NCBI RefSeq assembly: GCF_041146795.1
Contig: NC_135170.1
Coordinates: 35,193,033-35,257,032, forward strand
From: Maylandia zebra
Taxonomy: Eukaryota > Chordata > Actinopteri > Cichliformes > Cichlidae
Length of the DNA: 64,000 bases
Direction: 5' to 3'
The notes under the pieces were generated by a model, which was given only the letters and a program-made list of their open reading frames with translations, was not told the origin of the DNA and searched no databases. Shown here one piece after another: positions 1 through 29,792 of this stretch; positions within the stretch are counted from its first letter, which is position 1; each line of letters starts with the position of its first letter. A program made the position numbers and the translations under genes.

Positions 1-1014
1 TCTGACAGAAACCGAGCAGAAAGGCAATCAGAGGTCATGTGACTGTGGGTTTTAATCTGGTTGCTCTTCAGGCTCGTCTGGTTAAGCAGCTGCTTTCATG
101 TGAAGACTTCATCTGCCAGCATCGGGTGGAGTACAAGCAGCGGGTGGAGTACAAGCAGCGGGTGGAGTACAAGCAGCGGCTCCTCACCGTCTTTCTTAAA
201 TCAGTGGCTAATGTTCCTCGGGCTGTGCGGTGTGAGTGAGTCACTGCTCAGAGAGCTGAGTGAAAGCTGTGAACAAGTCACTGATTGTTCTGACATGAAC
301 ACGGGGAGTGATGCCAAATGAGCCGTGAAAACCAACGCAGGTTTTCAGCCGATGCTGGCTTTGAAGGGAAACGCTGATCTGACAGAGTGAAAGTATTTTT
401 CATATCGGTCAGTCTTGCAGGATGCAGCAGAACCTGAAACCATCGACACGCCGTCACTTTATCCCTGCTGTGATTGGTGGTTGGAAAGCTCGATGCAGTC
501 ACGCTGAAGTCGTCCATCGGTCTGTCCATTCAAAGCGATCCTGGTGGATTGAAACCGGACGCGTGTGCCGCCTGATCATCCCGGATAATCCTCTCTGGTC
601 ATTAGACTGAGCGCGTGCAAAATTAACCGTTTCATTAATTTGACCTCGCAACCATGAGGTGTTCTTTCTCTACTCGATGCCCCCTGGTGGCAGTTTAAGA
701 GCATTTTCTTTTCTTTCTTTTTTTTTAATCTGTTAGTATAAATTATGTTTCAAAATAAGAGCCTGCAGGTGTTTCACTATGAGATTATTGGCAAGTAAGA
801 AAATTAAAACTAAAGCCACTTTCACCTTTGACCTTCAAACAGTTTTGTGACAGTCAGGTTTGGATGATTTCATTTTTCTCACAGGAGCAAACTGTGGTTT
901 CAGACACACACAGGCAGCGTGTCAAAGTTCATCACGTGCTGTCTGTAAACGTTTCAGCGCTCAAAGCGTCCGATTTAAAATCTTTGCACACTTTTTTTGT
1001 TCTTCTCGTTGCAG
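1..1014 (+). other. arl6ip1: Intron sequence upstream of the last arl6ip1 exon
   Basis: No arl6ip1 exon other than the last was recognised here; the preceding exon would encode the membrane-hairpin residues and was not found. The stretch ends in a pyrimidine-rich tract and a CAG acceptor at 1012-1014. It holds a three-copy 18-base tandem repeat near 123-176 and otherwise nothing I can name. Confidence 0.6.
123..176 (+). repeat. 18-bp tandem repeat, three perfect copies
   Basis: The unit starting CGGGTGGAGTACAAGCAG occurs at 123-140, 141-158 and 159-176 without a mismatch. The unit length is a multiple of three, so it reads through in one frame as VEYKQR repeats, but no splice context supports coding. 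I treat it as an intronic minisatellite. Confidence 0.9.
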
Positions 1015-1133
1015 TGAGCTTCCTGCTGCTGCTGCCCGGCCTGAACCAGCACGGCATCATCACGAAGTACGCCGGCATGGCCAAGAGGGAGATCAACAAA
1101 CTGATGAAGCAGAAGGAGAAGAAGAACGAGTAG
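1015..1133 (+). CDS. arl6ip1: ADP-ribosylation factor-like 6 interacting protein 1, last coding exon
   Basis: This is the C-terminal exon of ARL6IP1, a small ER membrane-shaping protein with reticulon-like hairpins that helps form ER tubules. The exon opens after a TTCTCGTTGCAG acceptor. It encodes a hydrophobic run, SFLLLLPGLNQHG, then a basic tail ending KQKEKKNE and a TAG at 1131-1133. From memory this closely matches the vertebrate ARL6IP1 C-terminus, which ends with the same KQKEKKNE. The first codon is split with the previous exon, which lies left of the window. The gene is therefore partial here: about 39 of roughly 200 residues. Confidence 0.9.
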
Positions 1134-1930
1134 ATGAGCGTTCGCTGTGAAGAGGGGAAGCTCTGCAAGACGAGAAAACGCAACAGGACGATGGGAAAGT
1201 GGAGGAAAGTGAAGAAAAAGGAGCAGGGGAGTTTAAAAAGTCCTCCTGCTGCCCGGGTCTCTGCACTTTGTTTTGATTTTCACAGTTTCATTTCTCACAC
1301 ACACATTTAAACCTCATCACACACAAGGTTTTATTTTGCTTTTGAATTAATCTGCCATGCATGCTGCCACCAAATGAAGGTGATCACACGTGGAAATGTC
1401 CCAGTCAAACATCATCCTTCTGTTTCTTAGATCAGCTGTGCTTCGCTTGGAGGCGTCGATGCTTTCAAAGCCGTTCCCTCTACTTAGACTACTGAGCAGT
1501 TTGTGTAGCATTGCTGCCTCATTTTAACCTCTCAGACAGCAATGATTTTTTTTTTTTTTGGGGGGGGGATTAACAGCAGGTCTTTTTACGTTTTTGTGCT
1601 TCTTCTGCTTCACTTGTGTTTGAATTTAGTGCTGAAAACAAAACTGGATTTGAAGCGGAGCTGAAACTGTTGGTAGAGACAGGCCTACTGCTGTACCGCT
1701 GCTAGCTGGACTCTGTTAGTGCTGGGATAAAACCCCACAGTGCGTCGGTGACGTGGGGCGTCTCTGTAAATAGGCCCCACCCTTTCTTCTCTGTCCCCGT
1801 CTGTCCTTTTCTTGTTATTTATGTGTTCGTTTCTCCTCAGTCTTCTTATTTCTGGTATTTCAACTCATTTCATTATTTGTGTTTATTGGAGATCTTTACA
1901 CACGAATAAAGTGATTTAAATGAGGTTGTT
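1134..1930 (+). other. arl6ip1: arl6ip1 3' UTR with poly(A) signal
   Basis: This non-coding stretch follows the TAG and ends with a canonical AATAAA at 1905-1910 and a GT-rich sequence just after it, so cleavage probably falls near 1925-1935. A T-tract next to a G-tract lies at about 1547-1568. There is no open frame of note. Confidence 0.75.
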
Positions 1931-2675
1931 TCTTGGTCTTCATGTGTGTGAGCCCTGCCCTCCTTCCAGACCTGCACTGTCCTGACCGTTGGCAGCACAC
2001 CTGCGCCGTGTATTCTCTCAGGACCAAACACCTCACAGCTCCACAGTGATCCGACCCACTGATCATTGGCACGTTATTGGACCACAGTGGGAGTACAGGA
2101 TTGAATATTTCTCTCAGATTTGAAGCTTTTATTGTTGGTTAAACTGGGTGGGGGGCTTTCATTAGTGGCTTAGGACCCTAGAATTTTGGGTCCAGTAGTG
2201 ATATTTGGATGAGAGGGTGATGGCATTAGCTGATAACTTAGCAATCACCACACACTGTATGCTTGTATCACACAGACCTGCTGATTAGTAACAGCCAGAA
2301 TTTCACCAATATTTCTTGCCGTGTCTGTTAGTACCTCACAGCAGCCATATCATTGGTCAGATGATGCTATAAAAATGCTAGCAGCTACAGCCACCTGTGT
2401 CTCACCTGTCCGGCTGTAAACGTGTTTATGCTGTAAAGCTGGCGGTCGACTCCCTGCTGGAGCCTCTCGTGGGCTTTGGATTTTAGTATTTCTGTGTTTT
2501 CCTGCCCATCTGAGCCCCTTCAGTTAAAGTTCACTTATTGTTTCTGTTCACTGAGTCCTGGAGGAGAAATGCTGTTCCTGCATCATATAGGAATGCTCTG
2601 AGAAGCATCTGCAGACCACAGAGTCCTGACAGGGTTTGCACATTTAATGGAGGTTTGCTGTGGCGTTACTTTCTA
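1931..2675. other. Intergenic gap between convergent genes, with a repeat fragment
   Basis: This gap separates the 3' end of arl6ip1 from the stop codon of the minus-strand gene. Positions about 2280-2410 resemble about 35160-35400 (both contain CAGCAGCCATAT, ATTGGT and an AGATGATG core), so it is an interspersed repeat. Minus-strand poly(A) candidates for the neighbouring gene are ATTAAA at 2642-2647 and AATAAA at 2128-2133. Confidence 0.55.
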
Positions 2676-5600
2676 TCAGTAGAGTCTGAACGCAGTACAG
2701 TCCGTCTCCCAGCGTCTGGTCGCCCACAGCTGCTGATCTCTGGACCGTCTGCTGGACTTCCCCGGCTCAAACACCTGCGTCGGTTCACCTGCAGACAGGG
2801 AACAAATGTCCAAACAGCAAAGCTAACTAAAAATCAGTTTATTCCTCTGTGGAATACTTTGAAAGTGTATGCACAGTTATTACTGGTAGTTTTTATTATG
2901 TTGCACACAGCAGAGATTAATTATCCTGATATTCTGTTTTTGCTGCATTTTTCTGTACAAAGCAGGATTGCTAAAACAGTTTGCATTGCCTGTTAAGAAA
3001 CGATACGATTTTTATGGCATTACTGTGGCTGAGCGTGCCGCTCAAAGACGGCGCTGCGCGGTCCGTTATTACTGTGACCACAAGGACACAAGCTGTGAGC
3101 GTTACCTGTCAGGATGTCGTGTCGGTGCCGCTGTGTCTGTCTGCCGCTGGCCTGCAGTGACGAGCCGTCGAACTCCGGGGTCGGGTGCTCCGTCCTGTAG
3201 GTGCTCTGGCACTCGGGTGGATGATGCTGATGCTGACTGATGAGCTCTCTGATGGCGCGGCTGCTGTTATACCGAGTCCAGTTTTCCAACTTTGGGTCGA
3301 CTCTCTGGAGAGAAGCAGAAGCTGGTTCTGTCCTTAATATATAGTCATAATATTTCATGACAGGCAGTAGCTTTACTTTAATTCATGTATAAGTTATTTT
3401 AAAATTTAGATAAGTCTAAAATAAAAAGTTGAAATTAAAGAAAAGTCTCCCAAACATAATTTTAATTATAACTGAGGGAAGATTTGGCATTAACTGATTT
3501 CTTCCCCTAATAAAATATGCTTCTAATGCAGGGTCCAGGCAGATCATCACCACCAGGATGGTCATGTGACAACTTACTGAGATAAAAGCTGGGATGAAAA
3601 AACTGTGACTACAGAAAGACAACAGATCGAAACAACTCTGACCTCTTAACTGCATCAACACAAAGAAATAAAGCATGTTAATATTTCCTCATTCATGCAG
3701 GCACAAAAGAAGAGTTATAGAAATATGATGGAAGTAAAAATGTAAGTAGATAAGACTTAAAATACTCCAGAGTCTGTCTTTAACCATCTGAAAGATGGTT
3801 TTCCGCCTCACCGGAGTCACGTGCTGGGGCGCGTACACCTCTTTGCTGTGTGACTGCAGCACACTCTGCGGCGGCATGCTGTTGTCACGGAGATCCAGCT
3901 GGCTGCGGTGCTGGGAGGGGAAGCTGGGGTCTCTGAGGCGGAAGACGAGAGGACGTCCATCGGCCGACCTGCCGGAATAACTCTGACCAGGAGAAGAGGA
4001 GAGGGAAGGGCTAGAATCGTACCCGAGAGCTGGATTTGTAGGACGTTTAAACGTATACATTACTGACATGTAAAATAAAACCATTAGAACCTGTATTCTA
4101 TTTTTAGTGAAAACATAAAATCTAAGATGGTAGAGACTGTGGATGCGTGATGATCCACACGAACAGCGACTGCACTGAGGAGACCTGGGTGTGGGTGGTG
4201 GTGTAGCAGGGCGGCGTGTCGCCCAGGCTCAGGGTGCTCTGATGCATGGGTCTCGGTCTAAAGCGCTGAGGTTGATGTTGGCAGCGAGGACCACAGCGGG
4301 CTGAAGCCGGGCTGAAGCCGTCCATCGTCTCGTCCTGTGCCTCGGTCACAGTGCAGTCAGACCTCTGCAGCTCTGTCAGGCTCAGGTGTAACTGCAGCTT
4401 TTCACTGTGTTTGTACAGAAATCAAAGGACCTGCTTCTTTGAGCATGAACAACACTTCACTGTTAACACTTAAAATGTCATTCATCTACATTTAGAATAA
4501 CAAAAGATAAACATAATCTTACAGGTACAAACCAATCGTCTAATCACAATCGCAACAATTCACACACCCTGCCACTCTGTTAGGTACACCTGTTCAACTG
4601 CTCAGTGACAAATGTCAGTCAAACACATGGCATCAGCTTGTGTGTGTGTGAGAATGCTGTTTTTCTTTTAAGTGCACACTTAACCACCTTTTTATTAAAA
4701 AGTCAAACTTAACAGCAGGGCCGTGCAGAGAGGTTTAAAGGGGCGGGTGCCCAAAGTTAAAAAGGGGCACATTGAACCAGGCTGAATAACAACACACATT
4801 CATCAAGAATCTAATATGGGAAGGGCAGGGCTGTGTTGATCTGAGACTGTAGACAGTAAAAAGTCCACAGGAGAGATGGTAGCTGATTAAACAAGTGTCA
4901 TGAGATAATAACAAAATGCAAAGATTGGTGACAGCGCTTGGAACCATAAGGACACAAAAAACTGTGAGAAATAATTTAGGCTCTGCCTGTGAATCACTCT
5001 TTGCTTCTCTTCTTCCTTCCATCCCATCATTTCATATATCACTCTCCACTTGCTGTCTATCTGAGAACAAGGCACAACTTGCTATTGCAATAAACTATAA
5101 TCTAATTATCCACACCTAACAACTCCAGCACTTAATCTAAAATAAAATGATGACAGAAAAATGTTATAGCCCTGCCTTTAGTAGCCTCACACAGCTCCTG
5201 CTGTTTCCTCCTCATGTCCTTACCAGCCATGTCTGGACAATGTTATATCATGAGTAATAATTTAAAAAAATCTATATACATAAAACACACACATGCACAC
5301 ACAGTGACACTTTAGACCTTCTTCAGAATACTGTATATACTATGGGCATCACGGTGCTGATCCAGAATCCTTACATATTTATTACTAGAGCTACAATAAT
5401 AAAGCAAAGAGGAGGGGGAAGTAATAAATATGAAATAATGTCATTATGATGATTCCATGTGTTTCACTATCCACTCTGTGCAGGGCAAAGCTTATTACAT
5501 GTTTAAACTGTAGAGATACAATCATTTTACTGCTGTAAAATCCAACTTTTGTCTTATTTAAAATATAAATCTAATATAATCTGCTTCTTAATGTATGTTC

Positions 5601-6969
5601 TTTAAAATACAGCTTGTGTTTTTAATATATTATAATTATAATAATTATTATGTGAAAATACATATTAGATCGTTTTTAGTGAAATATAATCCCTCCAGAA
5701 AGGCAGGAAATGCCCAGAAACTTACTTTAAAACTAAATATGTTCCCTAAAACGGTGACAGAGCTACAGACCCATGACAGCCTTACACAGGTAGCCAGCAG
5801 CTATGACCAGCACTACCTGTGCAGTTAATAAAAGGACAGGTAATGTTTGTCGCGCTGTTGCACACACAGCACGCTCGTTTGTTTCAGTTCGTCAGTTGCA
5901 ACAAGACAGCTTACCAACGTGTACGTAATAAGCTGATACTCCTGGGTGCTACACACTACAGTGTACGCTGTACACCTACTTACTGGTTGTGTCGCATCAG
6001 TCTGTGTCTCTGAGTTAACTTGTGTTTCTCCTACAGCTCCGGACCGCTAAAAATGCGCGTGCTCTTTGTGAGCTCGTTCCCGGCTCGTAACCAGCGCGTT
6101 CTGCCGTCAAGAGTGATCATTGGTTAAATGTGATCATGTGACTGATGCAAGCCAGATCCTTTTATTTAGCAAAACTGTGATTAATAGTTAAATATTATTG
6201 TTGAGGGGCACAGAAAGGACTCCGCACGTACACACACATAAAAAATAATAATAATTTAAAAAAAAAAAAGTTACCTCAACAAAAGGGCACTTTGGGCACC
6301 CATCAGGAAAGGGGCGGGTGCTCAAGCCCCTCTAGCCCCCCCCCCTCTGCACGTGCCTGCTTAACAGGCCCAAAAAGACAGAAAGATGCTTCATCCAGAA
6401 CTAGAAAACAAAAGGTAAAATATCCAAAAGTAAAACAGTAAAAACTGGAAACAATAAAAGACTTAGGGAGAGGGAACAGTGAAAACAGACAGGAAAGAAG
6501 GGAGGAATATACGAGGAAACGATAACGAATAAACCAACCGTAGACCTGAAACACATCTCTGGAAAGATCACACAGTAAAAACAGGAAGCAAAGATGGCGT
6601 CACAAGAACTAAGAAACAAGAATCGAAAACTAGGAAACACCAGTGACTCAAGTCCAAGTTCCCAGACCGCTGAAAGGGACACGACCATGGCAACCCCCGC
6701 AGACAAACTGCCTGTTTCTTCATGTTGACAGTGAACATGTAGTAAAATCACAGATGTGGTGACCTCAGCACAGTCACCACACAGGACGCTCTCATATACA
6801 GAAAGCTGACAGAGATGTGTTCGATCATTACAGCAGGAATCACGCCTGCTCTGTAGCGACTTACCTGTGATAATGAAGCTTGTTTCTGTGGAAACATGTT
6901 GCCACGGTGATGAAAACAGACGGGTTTACTTTGACATTTTCTCTCAGGAAAGTGATCCTGCTTTATCAT
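2676..6969 (-). CDS. Unnamed five-exon gene, predicted 273-residue protein
   Basis: I do not recognise the family. Exons on the minus strand are 6969-6865, 4391-4185, 3982-3785, 3304-3106 and 2788-2676. Each junction has GT and AG, and the phases agree throughout (0, 0, 0, then 1). The ATG at 6969 has an in-frame TAA six codons upstream; the first donor is a perfect CAG|GTAAGT. The last exon ends RLY then TGA. Exon 2 could instead start at 4364. The protein is basic and rich in Ser, Arg, Gln, His and Pro, with no signal peptide, membrane segment or zinc finger seen. Short motifs such as LENWTRYNSSRAIREL and CQSTYRTEHP resemble, only in style, small axonemal microtubule inner proteins; that is a guess. 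A hAT element fills much of intron 1. The five-exon phase agreement argues strongly for a real gene. Confidence 0.72.
4716..6359. mobile_element. Non-autonomous hAT-type DNA transposon
   Basis: The element is bounded by the 8-base duplication CTTAACAG at 4708-4715 and 6360-6367. Its ends are inverted repeats: CAGGGCCGTGCAGAG on the left against CAGGCACGTGCAGAG on the right, followed on both sides by related GGGGCGGGTGC and GGGCAC motifs. It is about 1.64 kb long with no transposase-like frame, so it needs an enzyme supplied elsewhere. An 8-base duplication and CAG-type ends are the hAT pattern. It lies in intron 1 of the unnamed minus-strand gene. Confidence 0.9.
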
Positions 6970-7874
6970 GTGCAGACCTGCCTTTTACTCCTGGACTGTT
7001 AGATGGAAAATAAAAAAATTAATTTACTGTATCTTCAGAATAAAACATTTCTGATGAAACTGAATGCATTTATTTGCTCTCACAGGTCTCCCGCTATCCA
7101 AATGAAGGCACTTGTTCCTTTGTCCATGCATGTTCAATGCAGTGATGGCCACTTTTATGGATTCTCCTTCAGCAGTGAGATCTAAAGGACAGAGAAACAC
7201 CCCCTGAAATGTGACCAGGTTTTCTCTGGAATAATCTGCCCTCACACATAAAATCCAGTGTTTACAAATTTAAATCAGCTCTAAATTATATGGAATCTAT
7301 CTTATCTTATCAAGTCCACAGTGTGTGTTTTCTGACTGGACTGACACCTAAATAGATTCCCAATTTATGGCTTTTAACCCCCAGAAAGATTTTGATCTCT
7401 GACCTTCAGGACAAGACCCCATGGTGGATGGGTGGAAATGACTTATAGAGCATTTTAGAATTATGTTTGCTACTCAAACTAGGTTTGTCATAACTATTAT
7501 TTCCATCACCATAAATGCACTCACTTTCCTTCTGAAGAAAAAACGAAAAGAAATGATTAAAAATGATTTTTACTGTTGTTGTTATTAAAATGATACTGTA
7601 TTACTATCATTACTATTAATCTACTACTATTTTGTGTTATAAGAAGTCACATCTCATCACATCTTGTGATGATGGACCATTTTTCACCTGACATAAAACT
7701 AAACATCATCGATACTGGTGCGCTCCCCCTGGCGGGCGGCGGAGGAACAGCAGCTGAAGACGGCGGCGCTAGTGGGTCGAGCTTCGTGTCGATTCGTCCT
7801 CTTCTTCGGTTTAATCATCCAACGACGCGTTGTTTGACCGAGAGAAAGGCCGAAGCGGCGCTGTCTCCGTGTAA
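6970..7874. promoter_or_regulatory. Shared head-to-head promoter region
   Basis: Only about 0.9 kb separates the ATG of the minus-strand gene from the ATG of fus. The fus-proximal part, from about 7720, is rich in CpG (GGCGGGCGGCGG, GACGGCGGCGC) and stays GC-rich into intron 1, as expected for a housekeeping promoter. No TATA box is evident. The remaining part is AT-rich and unremarkable. The transcription start is not fixed by the sequence. Confidence 0.5.
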
Positions 7875-26527
<18,653 letters not shown>

Positions 26528-26860
26528 CCCATCCCGGCCGCTCGCATGACGACCTACGTGTGCACAGGTGTCCGTGCAGCCCGCCCCTCTCACCTTTTAT
26601 ATCACTCCTTATTCAACACGTGACTCTCCCTGTGTTAGTGTTAGCTGTCGTGATTCATCCACACTGTCTGCTCAGCGGGGCGTCGTTTACCAAAACAAGC
26701 TTCAACATTTTAATTGATCAGATTTTATATCTGCCCGACTCTCCGGGATCATCACCGCTCTGTTCAGCTTCACGCTTTCACTCTGTCAGAGTAGCTTTGC
26801 ATGATTCCCAGCTCAAAATATTTATGTCTGAGACGTGAATAAAGATCATCAGCTGGCGTC
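26528..26860 (+). other. fus: fus 3' UTR with poly(A) signal
   Basis: Non-coding tail after TAG at 26525-26527. AATAAA occurs at 26838-26843, so the 3' UTR is only about 0.33 kb if this signal is used. Confidence 0.75.
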
Positions 26861-28181
26861 ACTATCTGTCCAGATTTTCAGAGAAACGTGTGCTCAAAGT
26901 GAGCACCGTTACCGGTGTTTTGATCCCTGCTTATGAACGCGGCACCTCCTCCTGATGTTCGGCAGGGTCAGTGAGCGACGTACGACGGCTCAGACCGTTT
27001 GGGATCAAGAGGCACAGATGCCACACCTGCCCGCTGATGCCAGCTCATTCTGATCATGGCCAGTGTGCGATGTAAACGAAGCCCCGGCTCTACAGCTGTG
27101 TTCAAGAACTTTTTACTATTTATTATTGGTGTTTTTGTATCGTGCTCGTGCTGCTTTTCCAAATGAAAGTGTTGGCCAAGTAACTCGTTCTTCTGTGGTT
27201 CTTTTTCACTGTGATGCTTTGAGAAAACCGGATCACTAAACGCTCCAGGCTGATAGTTTCAGAGGCTTCGAACAGATGAAGCAATTCCAGTTCTTAGAAA
27301 TGTTGGATCAGTGTCAAACATTTCTTTATCCACCTCAAAGACTCCCGGTACTGTCAGTTTGTTTTTTTCACGCCTGGATCAACCCGTCGATGTTGCTCGT
27401 CCACTTGGCACAGCTTTGAATCACTGACTCAGCGCTCTCGTCTGCAAAATGTTTAAGGAAGGAGAACGTCATCATCTTCAGAAGATCTTGTGAACTTTTT
27501 AATTATTTTCAGTTGAAATAGTTTCCAGATTTTTATTTTTTTTACTTTAATAGAGGGTCACATCATCTCCTCCTGAGACGCAGCCTGATCCTTCTGTTCT
27601 AAGTTAAACACATAATTATAAAATCTGATTTAATATATACACAGAAATGACGCTTAAAGACATTAAAAACTGAAAAGGACCCAAGAGCAGTTCAGTCAAA
27701 GGCCTTATTAAATGTAATAATATTAAAGTCAGCTGGGGGACCAAATCGATGCAGTAAGTGAAGTAAAGCAAAAAGATGGATTTTAACCCACAAGAGTTTA
27801 ATACCTGTTCTTAGAAACCTACAGTTGTGTATGATGAAGAGAAGCCGCACAGAGGGCTCGTTACACACAGCAGGGTAGTAATAAATGCCAGGTTGTAGTG
27901 TGGTTGGAGATCAAACCCACATTATTCTGTTACAGCCCCAAACTGCAGACATGATGGTGAAACATAAATGAAGGACCCTTCATGTCTCAGCGAGGGCTGT
28001 TTTACATATTTTGTTGAAGACTGCAAGGACAACCATCAACATTAACTGGATGAAGCCCAACGCTCTTCCGATAGCTCGGGTACAAAAGCTGTCCTCTCTA
28101 CCATTATTGAGGTAGAAAGTCACCTGTAAACTTACCTGTAACGACAGGTTTGTTCTGCCTACAGTTTATTTATCAGCATGT
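26861..28181. other. Intergenic, no feature seen
   Basis: No exon, repeat or RNA gene was recognised between the fus poly(A) site and the Tc1 remnant. Confidence 0.5.
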
Positions 28182-28881
28182 ACAGGGAGTGCAGAATTAT
28201 TAGGCAAGTTGTATTTTTGAGGAATAATTTTATTATTGAACAACAACCATGTTCTCAATGAACCCAAAAAACTCATTAATATCAAAGCTGAATGTTTTTG
28301 GAAGCAGTTTTTAGTTTGTTTTTAGTTTGAGCTATTTTAGGGGGATATCTGTGTGTGCAGGTGACTATTACTGTGCATAATTATTAGGCAACTTAACAAA
28401 ATCAAATATATACCCATTTCAATTATTGATTTTTACCAGTGACACCAATATAACATCTCCACATTCACAAATATACATTTCTGACATTCAAAAACAAAAC
28501 AAAAACAAATCAGCGACCAATATAGCCACCTTTCTTTGCAAGGACACTCAAAAGCCTGCCATCCATGGATTCTGTCAGTGTTTTGATCTGTTCACCATCA
28601 ACATTGCGTGCAGCAGCAACCACAGCCTCCCAGACACTGTTCAGAGAGGTGTACTGTTTTCCCTCCTTGTAAATCTCACATTTGATGATGGACCACAGGT
28701 TCTCAATGGGGTTCAGATCAGGTGAACAAGGAGGCCATGTCATTAGTTTTTCTTCTTTTATACCCTTTCTTGCAGCCACGCTGTGGAGTACTTGGACGCG
28801 TGTGATGGAGCATTGTCCTGCATGGAAATCATGTTTTTCTTGAAGGATGCAGACTTGTGTGGAGAAGTTCTGGCAGGTCAT
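28182..28881 (-). mobile_element. Truncated Tc1/mariner-like transposon
   Basis: The left end reads ACAGGGAGTGCAGAATTATT, a Tc1-type terminus. On the minus strand 28881-28510 encodes a transposase C-terminal part of about 123 residues containing WPPCSPDLNPIENLWSIIK, the conserved DDE-family block ahead of the final acid. The N-terminal DNA-binding half and the other terminus are missing, so it is dead. The frame is still open, which suggests modest age. Confidence 0.85.
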
Positions 28882-29119
28882 GGGCTCGTATTCTAATCTT
28901 CTTGGAGAGAAGTTTCAGTAATCATGTCCTGACTCTGGAGTTTCAACATCTCTAAAAACCTTTGGGAAAAATTTTAGGACTTATCCAGATCAGTTTAACT
29001 GTACAGATAAATATTTCCCAGAGGAACTACCTGAAGTTCTGAATGAAGTTCTATCTGTCTATAAGCTAAAAGGCTCCAGAAGGAGTTAGGAAGACAAAGG
29101 TGGGAGAAATGGTGCCATT

Positions 29120-29205
29120 ATAAGTTGGTGACCTGTCGTGGGTGTGCCCTGCCTCTCGCTCGATGACATCGCTTTGTTGGATAAGCAGAAGAAGATGGAT
29201 GGAAA
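29120..29205 (+). repeat. Retroelement-type repeat tail
   Basis: GGTGACCTGTCGTGGGTGTG followed by CCCTGCCTCTCGCTCGATGA and GATAAGCAGAAGAAGATGGA is a worn copy of a common fish repeat ending. Confidence 0.5.
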
Positions 29206-29696
29206 CACAGGTGTGAACAGTTATTTTAACCCTTTAGCTCCATTCACCGCTCTTCATTGAGGACTCGACGAGCGACCCCGCGGTACTCTGGTTGTTCCTG
29301 GAAATGACATCTCTGCTTGGAGGATCGCACATGGGCAGAGGAATCGAAGAAGAGGAGGGATGACATCAGGTGATGAAGACTACCCCACCACCCCGAACAT
29401 TTTCATCAAAGAAATACCTGGAGCACACCAATATGAACAGACTGCTGCTTAGAGATGTGGATCGATAAAGTAAAGGGGACTCACAGAGGCTCAGATCCCT
29501 GTGCTACGCCTCCGCCTCCCCCCGTCAATTATTTGAATTTCAGCTACACCAGTTTTCTTTACAATAATGTAACTCGTCTGTAAACTGTTTATTTGCACAT
29601 TTTATTTTATTCTTTTTAACTTTTTATTTAGTAATTATTGTGCTAATAAACAACCAAACAAGCAACATATTGACATTCTCTGACATAAGACCATTT

Positions 29697-29701
<5 letters not shown>

Positions 29702-29791
<90 letters not shown>
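29702..29791 (+). repeat. (CA)n microsatellite, about 45 units
   Basis: Uninterrupted AC dinucleotide run of about 90 bases. Confidence 0.97.

Positions 29792-29792
<1 letters not shown>

Noticed and set aside
2538..2996. Plus-strand 152-codon frame
   Set aside because: It lies opposite the last exon of the minus-strand gene, and that exon has better splice and phase evidence.
28510..28881. Host gene on the minus strand
   Set aside because: The WPPCSPDLNPIENLW motif identifies a Tc1-type transposase fragment.
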